A stretch of DNA of 37,708 nt, taken from NCBI GenBank assembly GCA_050943615.1, contig JBMNPN010000012.1, forward strand, positions 1 through 37,708, in the 5' to 3' direction. Positions 1 through 8,220 of the stretch are shown piece after piece (the first letter of the stretch is position 1; each line of letters starts with the position of its first letter). The notes under the pieces are model-generated. The model saw only the letters and a list, made by a program, of their open reading frames with translations. It did no database searches and was not told the origin of the DNA. Origin of the DNA: CACZQA01 sp050943615. Lineage in GTDB: Bacteria; Actinomycetota; Coriobacteriia; Coriobacteriales; QAMH01. A program made the position numbers and the translations under genes.

Positions 1-127
1 GGTGAAGACCTTCTACAGGGAAAAGGACTGCATCCGCCTGCAGCCGCAGAACCCTTCCATGGAGCCCATCTACACCAAAGATGCCCACATTTTGGGCGTC
101 GTCACGGGTCTGTTCCGCACGTTCTGA
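1..127 (+). CDS. lexA: LexA repressor, C-terminal end (partial)
   Basis: This is the last 41 codons of a gene that begins before the window; the reading frame starts at base 2 and ends at TGA 125-127. The protein reads VKTFYREKDCIRL, then QPQNPSMEPIY, and ends GVVTGLFRTF. That matches the end of the LexA S24 autoprotease domain, in which the lysine of the VK pair is the general base of self-cleavage. LexA represses SOS genes and is inactivated by RecA filaments. It runs convergently with hflX, whose stop lies 13 bp away. The presence of recA with a LexA box at 11921-11932 fits. The DNA-binding half is not visible, so the call rests on the C-terminal signature only. Confidence 0.85.
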   Translation, partial: VKTFYREKDCIRLQPQNPSMEPIYTKDAHILGVVTGLFRTF

Positions 128-138
128 AATCTAATGCG

Positions 139-159
139 GCTCACGCCTTTGGCGTGGGC
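139..159. terminator. Hairpin between the convergent lexA and hflX ends
   Basis: A 9-bp stem (139-147 with 151-159, one G-T pair) with a 3-base loop overlaps the last codons of hflX and lies 12 bp past the lexA stop. It could act as a two-way terminator, but neither strand has a good T tract after it, so this is a weak call. Confidence 0.35.
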
Positions 160-1511
160 TCCCCTATTGAATCCTCTGCAACCTGAAACGGCTCGAAATA
201 GGGAACGAGCGCCTCGGGGACATCCAGGGAGAGATAGGTGCCCCTTTCGGTATAGCGCTCTTCTTGTATGACCGCTTGCTCGTGGGCGCGTTCCACGAGA
301 CGGCCCTGGTCATAGGGCAAGAGCACCTGCATATGCGGCGTCTTCAGGCGCACCTGGTCCTGCAACGCCGAGACGAGCCCGTCGATTCCCTCCCCAGTTC
401 GCGCGGAGACGAAGAGCGCATCGGGATAGAGCTCGTGGAGGTGGGCAAGCTCTGCCCTGCGGTCCTCGCGAGGGCCCTCGTCGTCTTCCGGTTCATCAGC
501 TGGATACATGAGGTCGACCTTGTTGAAGACGGTGAGCGTGGGAATCTCATGGGCCCCGATCTGCCCGAGGACCTCCTTGACGGCAGCGAGCTGGCCGGTA
601 CGCTGCCGCGCCGCGACATCCACGACGAGCAAGATGAGGTCGGCTTCCTTGATCTCCTCGAGCGTCGAGTGAAACGACTCGACCAGCTCGTGGGGAAGCT
701 TCTGGATAAAACCGACGGTATCGGTGAGCGTCGCGAGGTACCCGTCGGGAAGCCTGAGCTTGCGGGTAGTGGAATCGAGCGTCGCGAAGAGCTTGTCATA
801 GGCGAGCACATCGGCATCGGTGAGCGCGTTCATAAGGCTCGACTTGCCCGCATTGGTATAGCCTGCCAAGGCGATGCGAAAGACTCCCGAGCTGCTGCGC
901 TGCTTTCTCTGCGTGCGGCGGTTGGTCTCGAGTTCCTTGAGCTCGCGTTTGATTCGGTCGATGCGCTTGCGGATAAGACGACGGTCGACTTCGAGCTGGG
1001 ACTCGCCCTCGCCAAAACGCGAGCCGACGCCGCCACCCATGCGCCCAGCTGCAAGATGGCTCCACATACCGCGCAGACGGGGGTACAGGTACTGGTTCTG
1101 CGCGAGCTTGACCTGGAGACGGCCCTCCTTGGTCGTCGCATGGAGCGCGAAGATATCGAGAATGAGCGCCGTTCTGTCGATGAGCTTGACAGGCGCCCCG
1201 AGCAGTTTTTCGAGATTGCTCTGCTGAGAGGGAGAGAGCTCGTCGTCGACGATGACCAGATCGGCATCTAAATTGCGGACGATGCTCACGAGCTCTTCGG
1301 CCTTGCCCTGGCCGATGAACGTGCGGGGGTTGGGCTTGTCGAGGCGCTGGGACATCGTGTACACGACCTCGGCACCAGCGGTCTTGGTCAGGCGCTTGAG
1401 TTCGGCGAGGGACTCTTCGAGGGGCCAATCGGGATCCCCACGGTCTATGCCCACGAGCACTGCACGCTCGGGAACCTCCTGCGCGTACACGCCAAACTTC
1501 TGCTTTGCCAA
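141..1511 (-). CDS. hflX: GTPase HflX
   Basis: This is a 456-residue ribosome-associated GTPase of the Obg-HflX superfamily, known to bind the 50S subunit and split stalled ribosomes. The N-terminal HflX domain (about 20-200) has the family signature NPRTFIGQGKAEEL near 61-74 and a glycine-rich GRMGGGVGSRFGEGE stretch at 156-170. A basic helical linker follows (175-205). The G domain has a P-loop GYTNAGKSS at 217-225, switch II DTVGF at 264-268 and NKVD at 330-333. Length is typical. The start is TTG, with GGGAG nine bases upstream. It is the last gene of the miaB-miaA-hflX cluster, 32 bp after miaA; miaA-hflX adjacency is conserved in many bacteria (there with hfq). An acidic insertion (PADEPEDDEGP) follows the NKVD motif. 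Confidence 0.96.
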   Translation of the reverse strand: MAKQKFGVYAQEVPERAVLVGIDRGDPDWPLEESLAELKRLTKTAGAEVVYTMSQRLDKPNPRTFIGQGKAEELVSIVRNLDADLVIVDDELSPSQQSNLEKLLGAPVKLIDRTALILDIFALHATTKEGRLQVKLAQNQYLYPRLRGMWSHLAAGRMGGGVGSRFGEGESQLEVDRRLIRKRIDRIKRELKELETNRRTQRKQRSSSGVFRIALAGYTNAGKSSLMNALTDADVLAYDKLFATLDSTTRKLRLPDGYLATLTDTVGFIQKLPHELVESFHSTLEEIKEADLILLVVDVAARQRTGQLAAVKEVLGQIGAHEIPTLTVFNKVDLMYPADEPEDDEGPREDRRAELAHLHELYPDALFVSARTGEGIDGLVSALQDQVRLKTPHMQVLLPYDQGRLVERAHEQAVIQEERYTERGTYLSLDVPEALVPYFEPFQVAEDSIGEPTPKA

Positions 1512-1543
1512 GCTCTTCTGCTCCCTGTCCCTATCCGAAGGCG

Positions 1544-2488
1544 CTACGCCTTCTCCGCACTTAATTCTAGTACATGAGCGAGCACCTGCGCGCAGAGCTC
1601 CTCGGCGCTCGCGTGGGTGGCATCGAGCCAGATGAGCCCCTTGTCGGACCTGAGCCAGCTCAACTGCCGTTTGGCATAGCGGCGCGTCGCCTGCTTGATC
1701 TGGGCGGATGCCTCATCGAGCGAGCACGTGCCATCGAGGGCCGAAACGACCTCCTTGTAGCCGATGGCCTGCGGAGCGGTGAGCCCCGCGCGAAACCCAT
1801 GCGCCAGAAGGCCCCGCACCTCATCGACGAGCCCCGCTGCAAACATCCCGTCCACGCGCCTGTCGATTCTCCGGTAGAGAACAGCGCGTTCCACGGACAG
1901 CGCGAAGCGAACGGAAGGGTAATGCGGGGCGACATGCTTGAACGCGGCCTTGCGCTCAGCATAGCTCTCCCCCGCCTCGTGCATCTCCAGCGCGCGAATC
2001 ACGCGCTTTGCGTTGTGGGGATGTATGGCAGAAGCGCTTTGGGGATCTGCCTGCTGCAAGAGCGCATGGAGTGCTTCTGGCCCATGTTCATCGAGGTAGG
2101 CCTGGTACTTCTCGCGGACGGCGTTTTCCCGCTGCTTGCCCGGGGCAAAGTCCATCTCGTCGAGGACGGCCTTCACGTAAAAGCCGGTCCCACCGCACAG
2201 GATGGCGGGCGTCCCCGCGGCAACGAGGCTGTCGATGGCGCATCTCGCATCGCGCTGGAAGAGCGCCGCTGAATAGGGCTCGCCAGGGTCGACGAGGTCG
2301 ATGCAATGATAGCGAACGTGGCGTTTCTCGGGTGGCACCTTAGCCGTTCCGATATCCATGCCACGATAGACCTGCATTGAGTCGGCAGAGATTATCTGGC
2401 CCGAGAGCACCTGCGCCACGAGCTCGGCAAGCTCCGATTTTCCCGATGCGGTCGGCCCCTGTATGCAGATGAGGTCACTTGCCTTCAT
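1544..2488 (-). CDS. miaA: tRNA dimethylallyltransferase MiaA
   Basis: This 314-residue enzyme transfers a dimethylallyl group to N6 of A37 in tRNAs that read UNN codons, the substrate that MiaB then methylthiolates. The P-loop GPTASGKS is at residues 11-18, followed by the family motif SADSMQVYRGMDIGTAK near 33-49 and LVDP soon after. The frame is open much further upstream, but that part overlaps miaB and does not look like the family, so the ATG at 2488 is chosen. It overlaps the end of miaB by 14 bp, which suggests translational coupling, and has an AGGGA ribosome-binding site. Together with miaB it makes ms2i6A37. Confidence 0.95.
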   Translation of the reverse strand: MKASDLICIQGPTASGKSELAELVAQVLSGQIISADSMQVYRGMDIGTAKVPPEKRHVRYHCIDLVDPGEPYSAALFQRDARCAIDSLVAAGTPAILCGGTGFYVKAVLDEMDFAPGKQRENAVREKYQAYLDEHGPEALHALLQQADPQSASAIHPHNAKRVIRALEMHEAGESYAERKAAFKHVAPHYPSVRFALSVERAVLYRRIDRRVDGMFAAGLVDEVRGLLAHGFRAGLTAPQAIGYKEVVSALDGTCSLDEASAQIKQATRRYAKRQLSWLRSDKGLIWLDATHASAEELCAQVLAHVLELSAEKA

Positions 2489-3866
2489 CGACGAGCTTTC
2501 CCTGCAGATACCAGGTCTTTGCCTCGGTGACCTCGACCTTGACAATCCTGCCGCGCAGCTCCTCGATGCCAACGCCTTCGGGAAGCTTTGCATGCACGGT
2601 CTGGTTCTTGGGGCTTTTTCCCGCGAGCATGTTTGGATCGCGCTTCGAGACGCCCTCGACGAGCACATCGAGCGTCTTTGCAAGCTCCTTCTGGTTTTCG
2701 CGGTACGCGCATTCCTGGACCAGGTCGACGAGCCTGTCGAAGCGCTCCTGGATGACCTCGTGGGGCGTATCGTCGGGCATCTTTGCCGCAGGGGTACCGG
2801 CGCGCTTGGAGTAGATGAACGTGAACACCTGCCCGTAGGAGACCTCCTTGACGAGGTCGTAGGTCATCTGGAAATCCTCTTCGGTCTCGCCGGGAAAGCC
2901 GACAATGATGTCGGTCGAAAGCGAGATATCGGGCATGGCACTCCGCAAATCGTCAACCAGGCTCAGATAGCGAGCGGTATCGTACTTGCGGTTCATGGCA
3001 GCGAGGATGCGGTCGGACCCGGACTGCAAAGAGAGGTGAAGCTGGTGCATGATGTTCGGATAGCTTGCCATGGCCTCGATGGTCTCGGGAAGCAGGTCCT
3101 TGGGATGGCTCGTGACAAAGCGGACGCGGTCCACGCCGCTCTCCCCCGCTAGCCTCAGCACCTCTGCAAAACGCGGTTTGCCGTAGAGGTCGCGTCCGTA
3201 GGAATTGACGTTTTGCCCGAGCAACGTGAGCTCACGTATGCCCTGGTCGGCCAAGCCGGAGAGCTCATCTGCGATATCCTCGATGCGCCGCGAACGCTCA
3301 CGGCCACGCACGTAGGGCACGATGCAGTACGTGCAGAAATTATCGCAACCCGTCATGATGGGGACCCACGCATGCCAGGGATTTTCGCGGTGCTGGGGAA
3401 GCTCGCTCGAGAAACCATCGTTTTCCTCGATGGTCTCTGCCACCGCCCTGCCAGTGGAGATGCGCTGCTCGAGCAGTGCTGGAAGGTGCGAGAGGTTGTG
3501 CGTGCCAAAGACCACGTCCACATTCGGGAGCTGCCGTTCGAGTTCGGCGCCATCGCGCTGTCCGATGCAACCGCCGACGGCAATGATGCGCGGAGCATCA
3601 TGTGCGGGCGGGACGTTCTTGAGCGAGGCGACCTGCCCCATGAGCCGGATATCGGCGCGCTCGCGCACGCAGCAGGTGAGAAAGACCGCGATATCGGCCT
3701 CCTCGATTGTGCTCACGGCACGTGCACCCGCGGCATCAAGCATTCCGGCAACGCGCTCGGCATCGTTTTCGTTCATCTGGCAGCCGAACGTGCGCTGCCA
3801 GTACGTCATGCCAGCAAGCGGTGACGTGCCCGAGGAGCCCGTATTAGAAGAGATCTGTACAGCCAA
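2475..3866 (-). CDS. miaB: tRNA-2-methylthio-N6-dimethylallyladenosine synthase MiaB
   Basis: This is a radical SAM methylthiotransferase of 463 residues that converts i6A37 to ms2i6A37 in tRNA. The N-terminal UPF0004 domain holds the three cysteines for the auxiliary 4Fe-4S cluster (C29 in TFGCQMNENDAE, C65 or C66, C100). The radical SAM motif CDNFCTYC is at 174-181 and a C-terminal TRAM domain occupies about the last 70 residues. The start is TTG at 3866, preceded by CAGGA at good spacing; an ATG 19 codons later lacks a ribosome-binding site. It overlaps miaA. It is distinct from the paralogue RimO at 13373-14707. The enzyme is a [4Fe-4S] protein of the cytoplasm. Confidence 0.95.
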   Translation of the reverse strand: MAVQISSNTGSSGTSPLAGMTYWQRTFGCQMNENDAERVAGMLDAAGARAVSTIEEADIAVFLTCCVRERADIRLMGQVASLKNVPPAHDAPRIIAVGGCIGQRDGAELERQLPNVDVVFGTHNLSHLPALLEQRISTGRAVAETIEENDGFSSELPQHRENPWHAWVPIMTGCDNFCTYCIVPYVRGRERSRRIEDIADELSGLADQGIRELTLLGQNVNSYGRDLYGKPRFAEVLRLAGESGVDRVRFVTSHPKDLLPETIEAMASYPNIMHQLHLSLQSGSDRILAAMNRKYDTARYLSLVDDLRSAMPDISLSTDIIVGFPGETEEDFQMTYDLVKEVSYGQVFTFIYSKRAGTPAAKMPDDTPHEVIQERFDRLVDLVQECAYRENQKELAKTLDVLVEGVSKRDPNMLAGKSPKNQTVHAKLPEGVGIEELRGRIVKVEVTEAKTWYLQGKLVDEGK

Positions 3867-3881
3867 GGGAAATCCTGTTCT

Positions 3882-4700
3882 CTACTGGCGCCCGCAGGCG
3901 GTCATGAATCGATCGAAATCGCGCGCATCGAGGCCTGCGCTTCCCAGATACGCCCCGTGCGCATCATCACCATGCCAATCGGAGCCGCCGCTCACGGCAA
4001 GCCCGAGCTCAGATGCGAGCTCGACGAGCTCGAGGCTCTCCTCGGCGGTCTGGAGCGTGTGGTACGCCTCGAGTCCGAAAAGCCCCTCCTTGCTCAGTGC
4101 TGGAATCAGGTCGACTACGTGATAATGGGCGGGATGCGCGATGAAGGGATAGCCCCCCGCCTCTTTCACGAGACGTATCGCCTCGATGGTGGATGCGTAT
4201 TCCACGTCGACGTAATAGGGCGAGTCCTCCCCTAGAAAGCGAGTGAATGCATCGTTGATGCTGGTCGCGATGCCTCCGGAAACGAGCGTGCGGGCAAGAA
4301 GGGAGCGGTTCACCGTCGCGCCGCTGTCCTTCAGGGAATCGGCATCGACGGGAAAGCCAGCCTGGTGGAGCAGGTCCGCCATCTCAAGAGCGCGCAGCTC
4401 CCGCGCCGCATGCGTTTCTGCGAACAGATCATCGAGCACAGCGGTGTTCGGGTCGACGAAGTACCCGAGCAGGTGGATGTCGCGCCCATCGAGCTGAGTC
4501 GTTATCTCGACGCCGGGAACGACCTCGATGCCGAGTGCCTCGGCAAGTTCGCAGCCAGCGGCAGAGCCGCCGAGGCAATCGTGATCCGTGATGGCGATAT
4601 GCGCGATGCCGGACTCGTGCGCGCAAGACACGATTTCACGAGGTGTCAGCACGCCATCGGAATACGTCGAGTGCATATGGAGGTCTGCGTAGGGTTTCAC
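3882..4700 (-). CDS. PHP-domain phosphoesterase
   Basis: The 272-residue product begins DLHMHSTYSDG, the first metal-binding motif of PHP phosphoesterases, and has later metal ligands in ITDHDCLGG, the FIAHP motif and the GGSDWHG motif near the end. This layout matches the YciV/RNase AM group (5'-3' exonuclease or 3',5'-nucleotide bisphosphate phosphatase). That group removes nucleotides from short RNA 5' ends or hydrolyses pAp; which substrate applies here cannot be read from the sequence. The start is GTG, with AGGA eight bases upstream. It lies 15 bp before miaB and 18 bp after spoVS, so it is probably in one transcript with them. The acidic and histidine ligands look intact. Confidence 0.85.
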   Translation of the reverse strand: MKPYADLHMHSTYSDGVLTPREIVSCAHESGIAHIAITDHDCLGGSAAGCELAEALGIEVVPGVEITTQLDGRDIHLLGYFVDPNTAVLDDLFAETHAARELRALEMADLLHQAGFPVDADSLKDSGATVNRSLLARTLVSGGIATSINDAFTRFLGEDSPYYVDVEYASTIEAIRLVKEAGGYPFIAHPAHYHVVDLIPALSKEGLFGLEAYHTLQTAEESLELVELASELGLAVSGGSDWHGDDAHGAYLGSAGLDARDFDRFMTACGRQ

Positions 4701-4718
4701 GCAGCGAATCCTAACACC

Positions 4719-5033
4719 TTATAGGTCTGAACCAAGCTCGTCTTGGTCATCGAAATCGTCCATCTCGTTGAGATAGTGCGGATGAACGGCGAAGCGAATG
4801 CCCGTACGAGTCTGGCCGTTGATCTCGAGTTCGACGAACGAAGGGACGCAGTAGAGGTCGATATCGCTTGGCGCGAGATAGCCGCGCGCGATAGCGATGG
4901 CCTTGACGGCTTGGTTGACGGCGCCAGCGCCGATGGACTGAATCCTCACCGGATTGCCGTCCTTGATGAGACCGGCAATCGCTCCGGCAACAGAAGCTGG
5001 AGCCGACTTGCTCGAGACTTTCAGGAAATCCAT
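4719..5033 (-). CDS. spoVS: Stage V sporulation protein S homologue (SpoVS)
   Basis: This is a 104-residue protein of the SpoVS family (Alba-like fold). The typical start is MDFLKVSSKSAPASVAGAIAG, followed by the conserved IQSIGAGAVNQAVKAIAIARGYL and a short ELEINGQTRTGIRF strand. The last 15 residues are an acidic tail (DDFDDQDELGSDL) beyond the usual core of about 86 residues. In Bacillus the protein acts in spore coat and cortex formation, but homologues occur in non-sporulating bacteria where the job is unknown, probably nucleic-acid binding. AGGGA precedes the ATG. A promoter is seen at 5101-5130, so this is probably the first gene of the spoVS-PHP-miaB-miaA-hflX cluster. Confidence 0.93.
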   Translation of the reverse strand: MDFLKVSSKSAPASVAGAIAGLIKDGNPVRIQSIGAGAVNQAVKAIAIARGYLAPSDIDLYCVPSFVELEINGQTRTGIRFAVHPHYLNEMDDFDDQDELGSDL

Positions 5034-5100
5034 GCTACATCCCTAGTGCTTCCCTGGTGCATTGCTGCAACGTTTATGCGTGAATAAAAAGGCGTCGCCT

Positions 5101-5130
5101 ATTATAGCCCATATGCAGGGCTTTTGTGCA
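5101..5130 (-). promoter_or_regulatory. Predicted sigma-70-type promoter of the spoVS cluster
   Basis: On the minus strand, TGCACA (5125-5130) and a perfect TATAAT (5101-5106) are separated by 18 bp. The predicted start point is near 5094, leaving a leader of about 60 bases before the spoVS ATG. The -10 box matches fully; the -35 box matches at four of six positions. Confidence 0.6.
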
Positions 5131-5265
5131 GACGTATCCCCCGTCGTACGAAACGCGTCTCCCAAAAAGGGCATGCGGGCAAGCACCCTGTCCGACAATT
5201 TACGGCATTGAATGCTAAGAGGCCCGTCGTTTCCAGCAGCAAACAACGCCGCTTGTCATCCTGCT

Positions 5266-6969
5266 CTACTCCAGGAGCTTGCGCGCGTCGGCTTCAAGCT
5301 CGTCGAGGAGCTTTTCTGCGCTTGTCCTGTCGTCGGCCTTGGCAAACAGGTATGCCTTGATCTTGGGCTCGGTGCCACTCGGGCGTACGAGGACCTTGGT
5401 GCCTTCCGCAAGCTCGAAGGAGACGACGTTTGCCGGTGGGAGCATCTGCTCGTCTTTCGGGTCGTTCGTCGGCATCGGAATGCCCGGTCCAAAATCGGTG
5501 AAGCCTGACACGGACATGCCGGCGAGCTCGGCAGGATGCTCTTTGCGCAGGCGCTCCATTATCTGGCGCATCTTCTCTGCCCCGGCGCTTCCGGGATACT
5601 GCACGTTGACGGTGCGGTTGAGGTAGAAGCCATACGTCTCGTAAAGCCTCTCCATCGCCTCGACGAGGTCAAATCCCTGCCCTTTGTACCAGTTGGCCAT
5701 CTGGCAGATGAGCATGCTGGCATTGACGGCATCCTTGTCCCGCACATGCGGGCCGGACATGTACCCGTAGCTTTCCTCATAGCCGAAGATGAATCGCTCC
5801 ACTTCGCCGGCGTCTTCCAGCAGGCCGATCTGCCCGCCGATGTACTTGAAACCGGTCAGGACGCGCCTGAGTTCGAAGCCATATGTTTTCGCGAGGGCAT
5901 CGGGCATGAGCGAGGAGACGATCGTGGTCACGGCGACAGCACGCGAAAGGTCCTCGCCACGTGCCTTCCTGCGGGAGCAGATGTAATCGAGCAGCAGCAC
6001 GCCGACCTCATTTCCGGTGAGGAGCTCGTAGTCGCCTTCGTGCGGAACGGCAATGCCGACGCGATCTGCATCCGGGTCCGTCGCGAGCAGCAAGTCGGGA
6101 TGGACCTTCTCGCACAGGGCAAGGCCGCGCTCGAGCGCCTCGCGAAACTCAGGGTTGGGATACGGGCAGGTCGGAAAGTCGCCATCAGGCTCGGCCTGCT
6201 CGGGAACGACGTGGACATCGTGGATGCCCACACGGGAAAGAATGCTCTTCACGCAGAAGAGCCCCGTGCCGTTGAGCGGAGTGTAGACCACCTTGAGGTC
6301 GCAGGCAGGCGCATCGAGCGGCTCGACGGACTGCGCGGCCACCGCATCGAGGAAGCTCTCGACGACGTCGGCACCCGCAGAGACGATCAGGCCCTGCCCC
6401 CTTGCATCGTCGTAGTCCGCGACATGCACGTCATCGAAAAAGCCGAGCTCGTCGATGGCGTCCTGGATCTCGTGCGCAGCCTCGGTCTTGATCTGGCAGC
6501 CGTCGGGCCCATAGGCCTTGTAGCCGTTGTATTCTGCTGGATTGTGGCTCGCAGTGATGTTGATTCCACCGCAACATCCCAGCTTGCGGACGGCAAAGGA
6601 GAGCACTGGGGTAGGCTGGATATCGTCGAAGACGTAGGCCCTGATGCCATTAGCGGCGAGAACGCAGGCGGAAACGCGAATGAAATCGACGCCCTTGTGC
6701 CTGCTGTCACGGGCAAGGGCAACGGAAGGCTTGTCGAAATGGGCGTTGAGGTAATCGGCAAAGCCCTGCGTGGCCTTGCCCACGGTGTAGACGTTCATGC
6801 GATTCGGACCCAAGCCGATGATGCCGCGCAAACCCGCAGTTCCAAAGGCGAGCTCGCGGTAGAACGCATCCTGGAGCTCGTCGGGATGCGCGGCGAGTTC
6901 CTCGAGCTCGGCGCGTTCCTGTCCCGACACATGTTCTTTCCAGAAATCGAGCTCTTCTCGGATGTCCAT
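5266..6969 (-). CDS. Phosphoglucomutase/phosphomannomutase family protein
   Basis: This is a 567-residue alpha-D-phosphohexomutase of the long (PgcA/PGM2-like) subgroup, which interconverts hexose-1- and hexose-6-phosphates or pentose phosphates. The N-terminus has FGTAGLRG near 42-49. The phosphoserine loop is TASHNP at 139-144 (Ser141 carries the phosphate). The metal loop DPDADR is at 298-303, the sugar-binding GYEESYGY lies in domain 3, and the phosphate-binding RPSGTEPK is near the C-terminus. All four loops look intact. The start has GAGAGGAAGAAC before ATG. It lies 41 bp after the GHKL ATPase gene and may share its transcript. Exact sugar preference (glucose, mannose or ribose/deoxyribose) is not readable. 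Confidence 0.92.
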   Translation of the reverse strand: MDIREELDFWKEHVSGQERAELEELAAHPDELQDAFYRELAFGTAGLRGIIGLGPNRMNVYTVGKATQGFADYLNAHFDKPSVALARDSRHKGVDFIRVSACVLAANGIRAYVFDDIQPTPVLSFAVRKLGCCGGINITASHNPAEYNGYKAYGPDGCQIKTEAAHEIQDAIDELGFFDDVHVADYDDARGQGLIVSAGADVVESFLDAVAAQSVEPLDAPACDLKVVYTPLNGTGLFCVKSILSRVGIHDVHVVPEQAEPDGDFPTCPYPNPEFREALERGLALCEKVHPDLLLATDPDADRVGIAVPHEGDYELLTGNEVGVLLLDYICSRRKARGEDLSRAVAVTTIVSSLMPDALAKTYGFELRRVLTGFKYIGGQIGLLEDAGEVERFIFGYEESYGYMSGPHVRDKDAVNASMLICQMANWYKGQGFDLVEAMERLYETYGFYLNRTVNVQYPGSAGAEKMRQIMERLRKEHPAELAGMSVSGFTDFGPGIPMPTNDPKDEQMLPPANVVSFELAEGTKVLVRPSGTEPKIKAYLFAKADDRTSAEKLLDELEADARKLLE

Positions 6970-7010
6970 GTTCTTCCTCTCTTCTCAGCGCTCTGGCGCC
7001 AGGTCTCCAG

Positions 7011-8087
7011 CTACTGCTTTTCTATGGGGAACTTGACGGTTATCGCGTCTTTCCCCACGCGAATCTTCGGTTTGTCGGCAAGCTCGAGGTAGTACCGCTC
7101 GGCTATCGTCTGAAACGCCGTCTCCAAAGAGCGCGAGAACCTCTCCTCGTCTTCTTTTGCGATCTTGAGCCCGCGGCTGTCCCGTAAGATGTCCACCGGC
7201 GCGTTCTTTATCCGCGTCTTCCGCTCCGGCATCACCTGTGTGAGCAGCAGCGGACACGGGTCGATCTGACCGGCCATGATGCGGTGCGCCGTGCGCTCGG
7301 ACACCCCGAGCCCAATCGATTCGGCGATATCGACAAGCTCGAGGGCATCGCCCGCGGCAGCAGGTCTCAGGCACACCGGGAGCGTCGACATGTCATCGCA
7401 GAAGAGAAGCTGTTCGTCGCTCAAGCGTTTGCGTCCGCTTCTCACGAGCTCGGCCAAGATATCGGTCGGGGAACCCAGGTACACGCTCACCCTGTCCTTT
7501 GAAGCGAGGGCAAACTCCACCGCCGTACGTATCACGTTGTGCGGCCCACGTCCCACCTGGAGCACATCATCGTCGTCGCGATAGAGCGTGGGATACGTCG
7601 ATTGATCTGCCTTTTCCGAAAGCTCGTCGAGGTCAGCGACTACCTGAAACGAGGACCCGAGCTCCTCTCCAGAGGAAAGCACCACGGCGCTTTCCGTATT
7701 CGATTTGATGGAATAGAGCGCCATACCGCGTCCGTGCACACCCCAACGGTCCATGACCATGCTCTCGAGCTTGGAGGTGACGCGCGGCTCGAAAATCGCC
7801 TCGTGCATGTGCTCGGGGATACCGTCACCGTCATCGAGAAAGACAAGCGTCTTTTTCTGCCCGGCACGGGAGATGGCAATGTAGATATGGCGGGCATGGG
7901 CATCGCGCGCGTTTCTCAACATCTCGATGACGATGTCCTCCACCGAGCGGATATCGTGCTTTGCCTGACGACGTTCCGCCTCGGCAATCCTGAGCTTGAC
8001 GAATCCGTCGCCGAGGTTCTCCTCGATGGCGAGCTGGTCATCGCCTGAAACGGATGTTATGAAATCGGCAAGGCTGTCTTCGGGCAT
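7011..8087 (-). CDS. Orphan GHKL-type ATPase (HATPase_c) of unknown role
   Basis: This is a 358-residue soluble protein with a GHKL ATP-binding fold. The N box EMLRNARDA lies near 53-61, the G1 box DDGDGIP near 86, and the G2/lid region is GVHGRGMALYSI. There is no membrane segment, no dimerisation histidine box and no receiver, so it is not an ordinary sensor kinase. The part after about residue 190 matches no domain I recognise. It contains a helix-turn-helix-like stretch (LVDIAESIGLGVSERTAHRIM), which may be an arm that reads DNA. The frame is open to 8165, but ATG 8087 has an AGAGGA site and the extension looks unnatural. It lies between rny and the phosphohexomutase gene. Alternatives are an Hsp90/MutL-like switch or an anti-sigma-type kinase. 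Confidence 0.8.
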   Translation of the reverse strand: MPEDSLADFITSVSGDDQLAIEENLGDGFVKLRIAEAERRQAKHDIRSVEDIVIEMLRNARDAHARHIYIAISRAGQKKTLVFLDDGDGIPEHMHEAIFEPRVTSKLESMVMDRWGVHGRGMALYSIKSNTESAVVLSSGEELGSSFQVVADLDELSEKADQSTYPTLYRDDDDVLQVGRGPHNVIRTAVEFALASKDRVSVYLGSPTDILAELVRSGRKRLSDEQLLFCDDMSTLPVCLRPAAAGDALELVDIAESIGLGVSERTAHRIMAGQIDPCPLLLTQVMPERKTRIKNAPVDILRDSRGLKIAKEDEERFSRSLETAFQTIAERYYLELADKPKIRVGKDAITVKFPIEKQ

Positions 8088-8154
8088 GCATCCTCTTCCA
8101 AAGGCTCGGCGCCCCTCGGCAAAGCCGTTTGCGCACGAGGAGCGCGTGGAACAT

Positions 8155-8189
8155 AAAAGCGGCACATCGACTATACGCCGACATGCCGC
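8155..8189 (-). terminator. Rho-independent terminator after rny
   Basis: On the minus strand a stem with GCGGCA/TGCCGC at its base and five further inner pairs (two of them G-T) is followed by TTTT. It starts 32 bp after the rny stop and separates rny from the downstream ATPase gene. Confidence 0.65.
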
Positions 8190-8220
8190 CTATGACGTGT
8201 GGAATCGTATCTTTTTCAGC

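Noticed and set aside
264..1271. Long plus-strand frame opposite hflX
   Set aside because: It lies antisense to an undoubted hflX and has no family features; a shadow of the GC-rich gene.
5536..7092. 518-codon plus-strand frame opposite the phosphohexomutase gene
   Set aside because: The minus-strand protein has all catalytic loops; the opposite frame is a composition effect.
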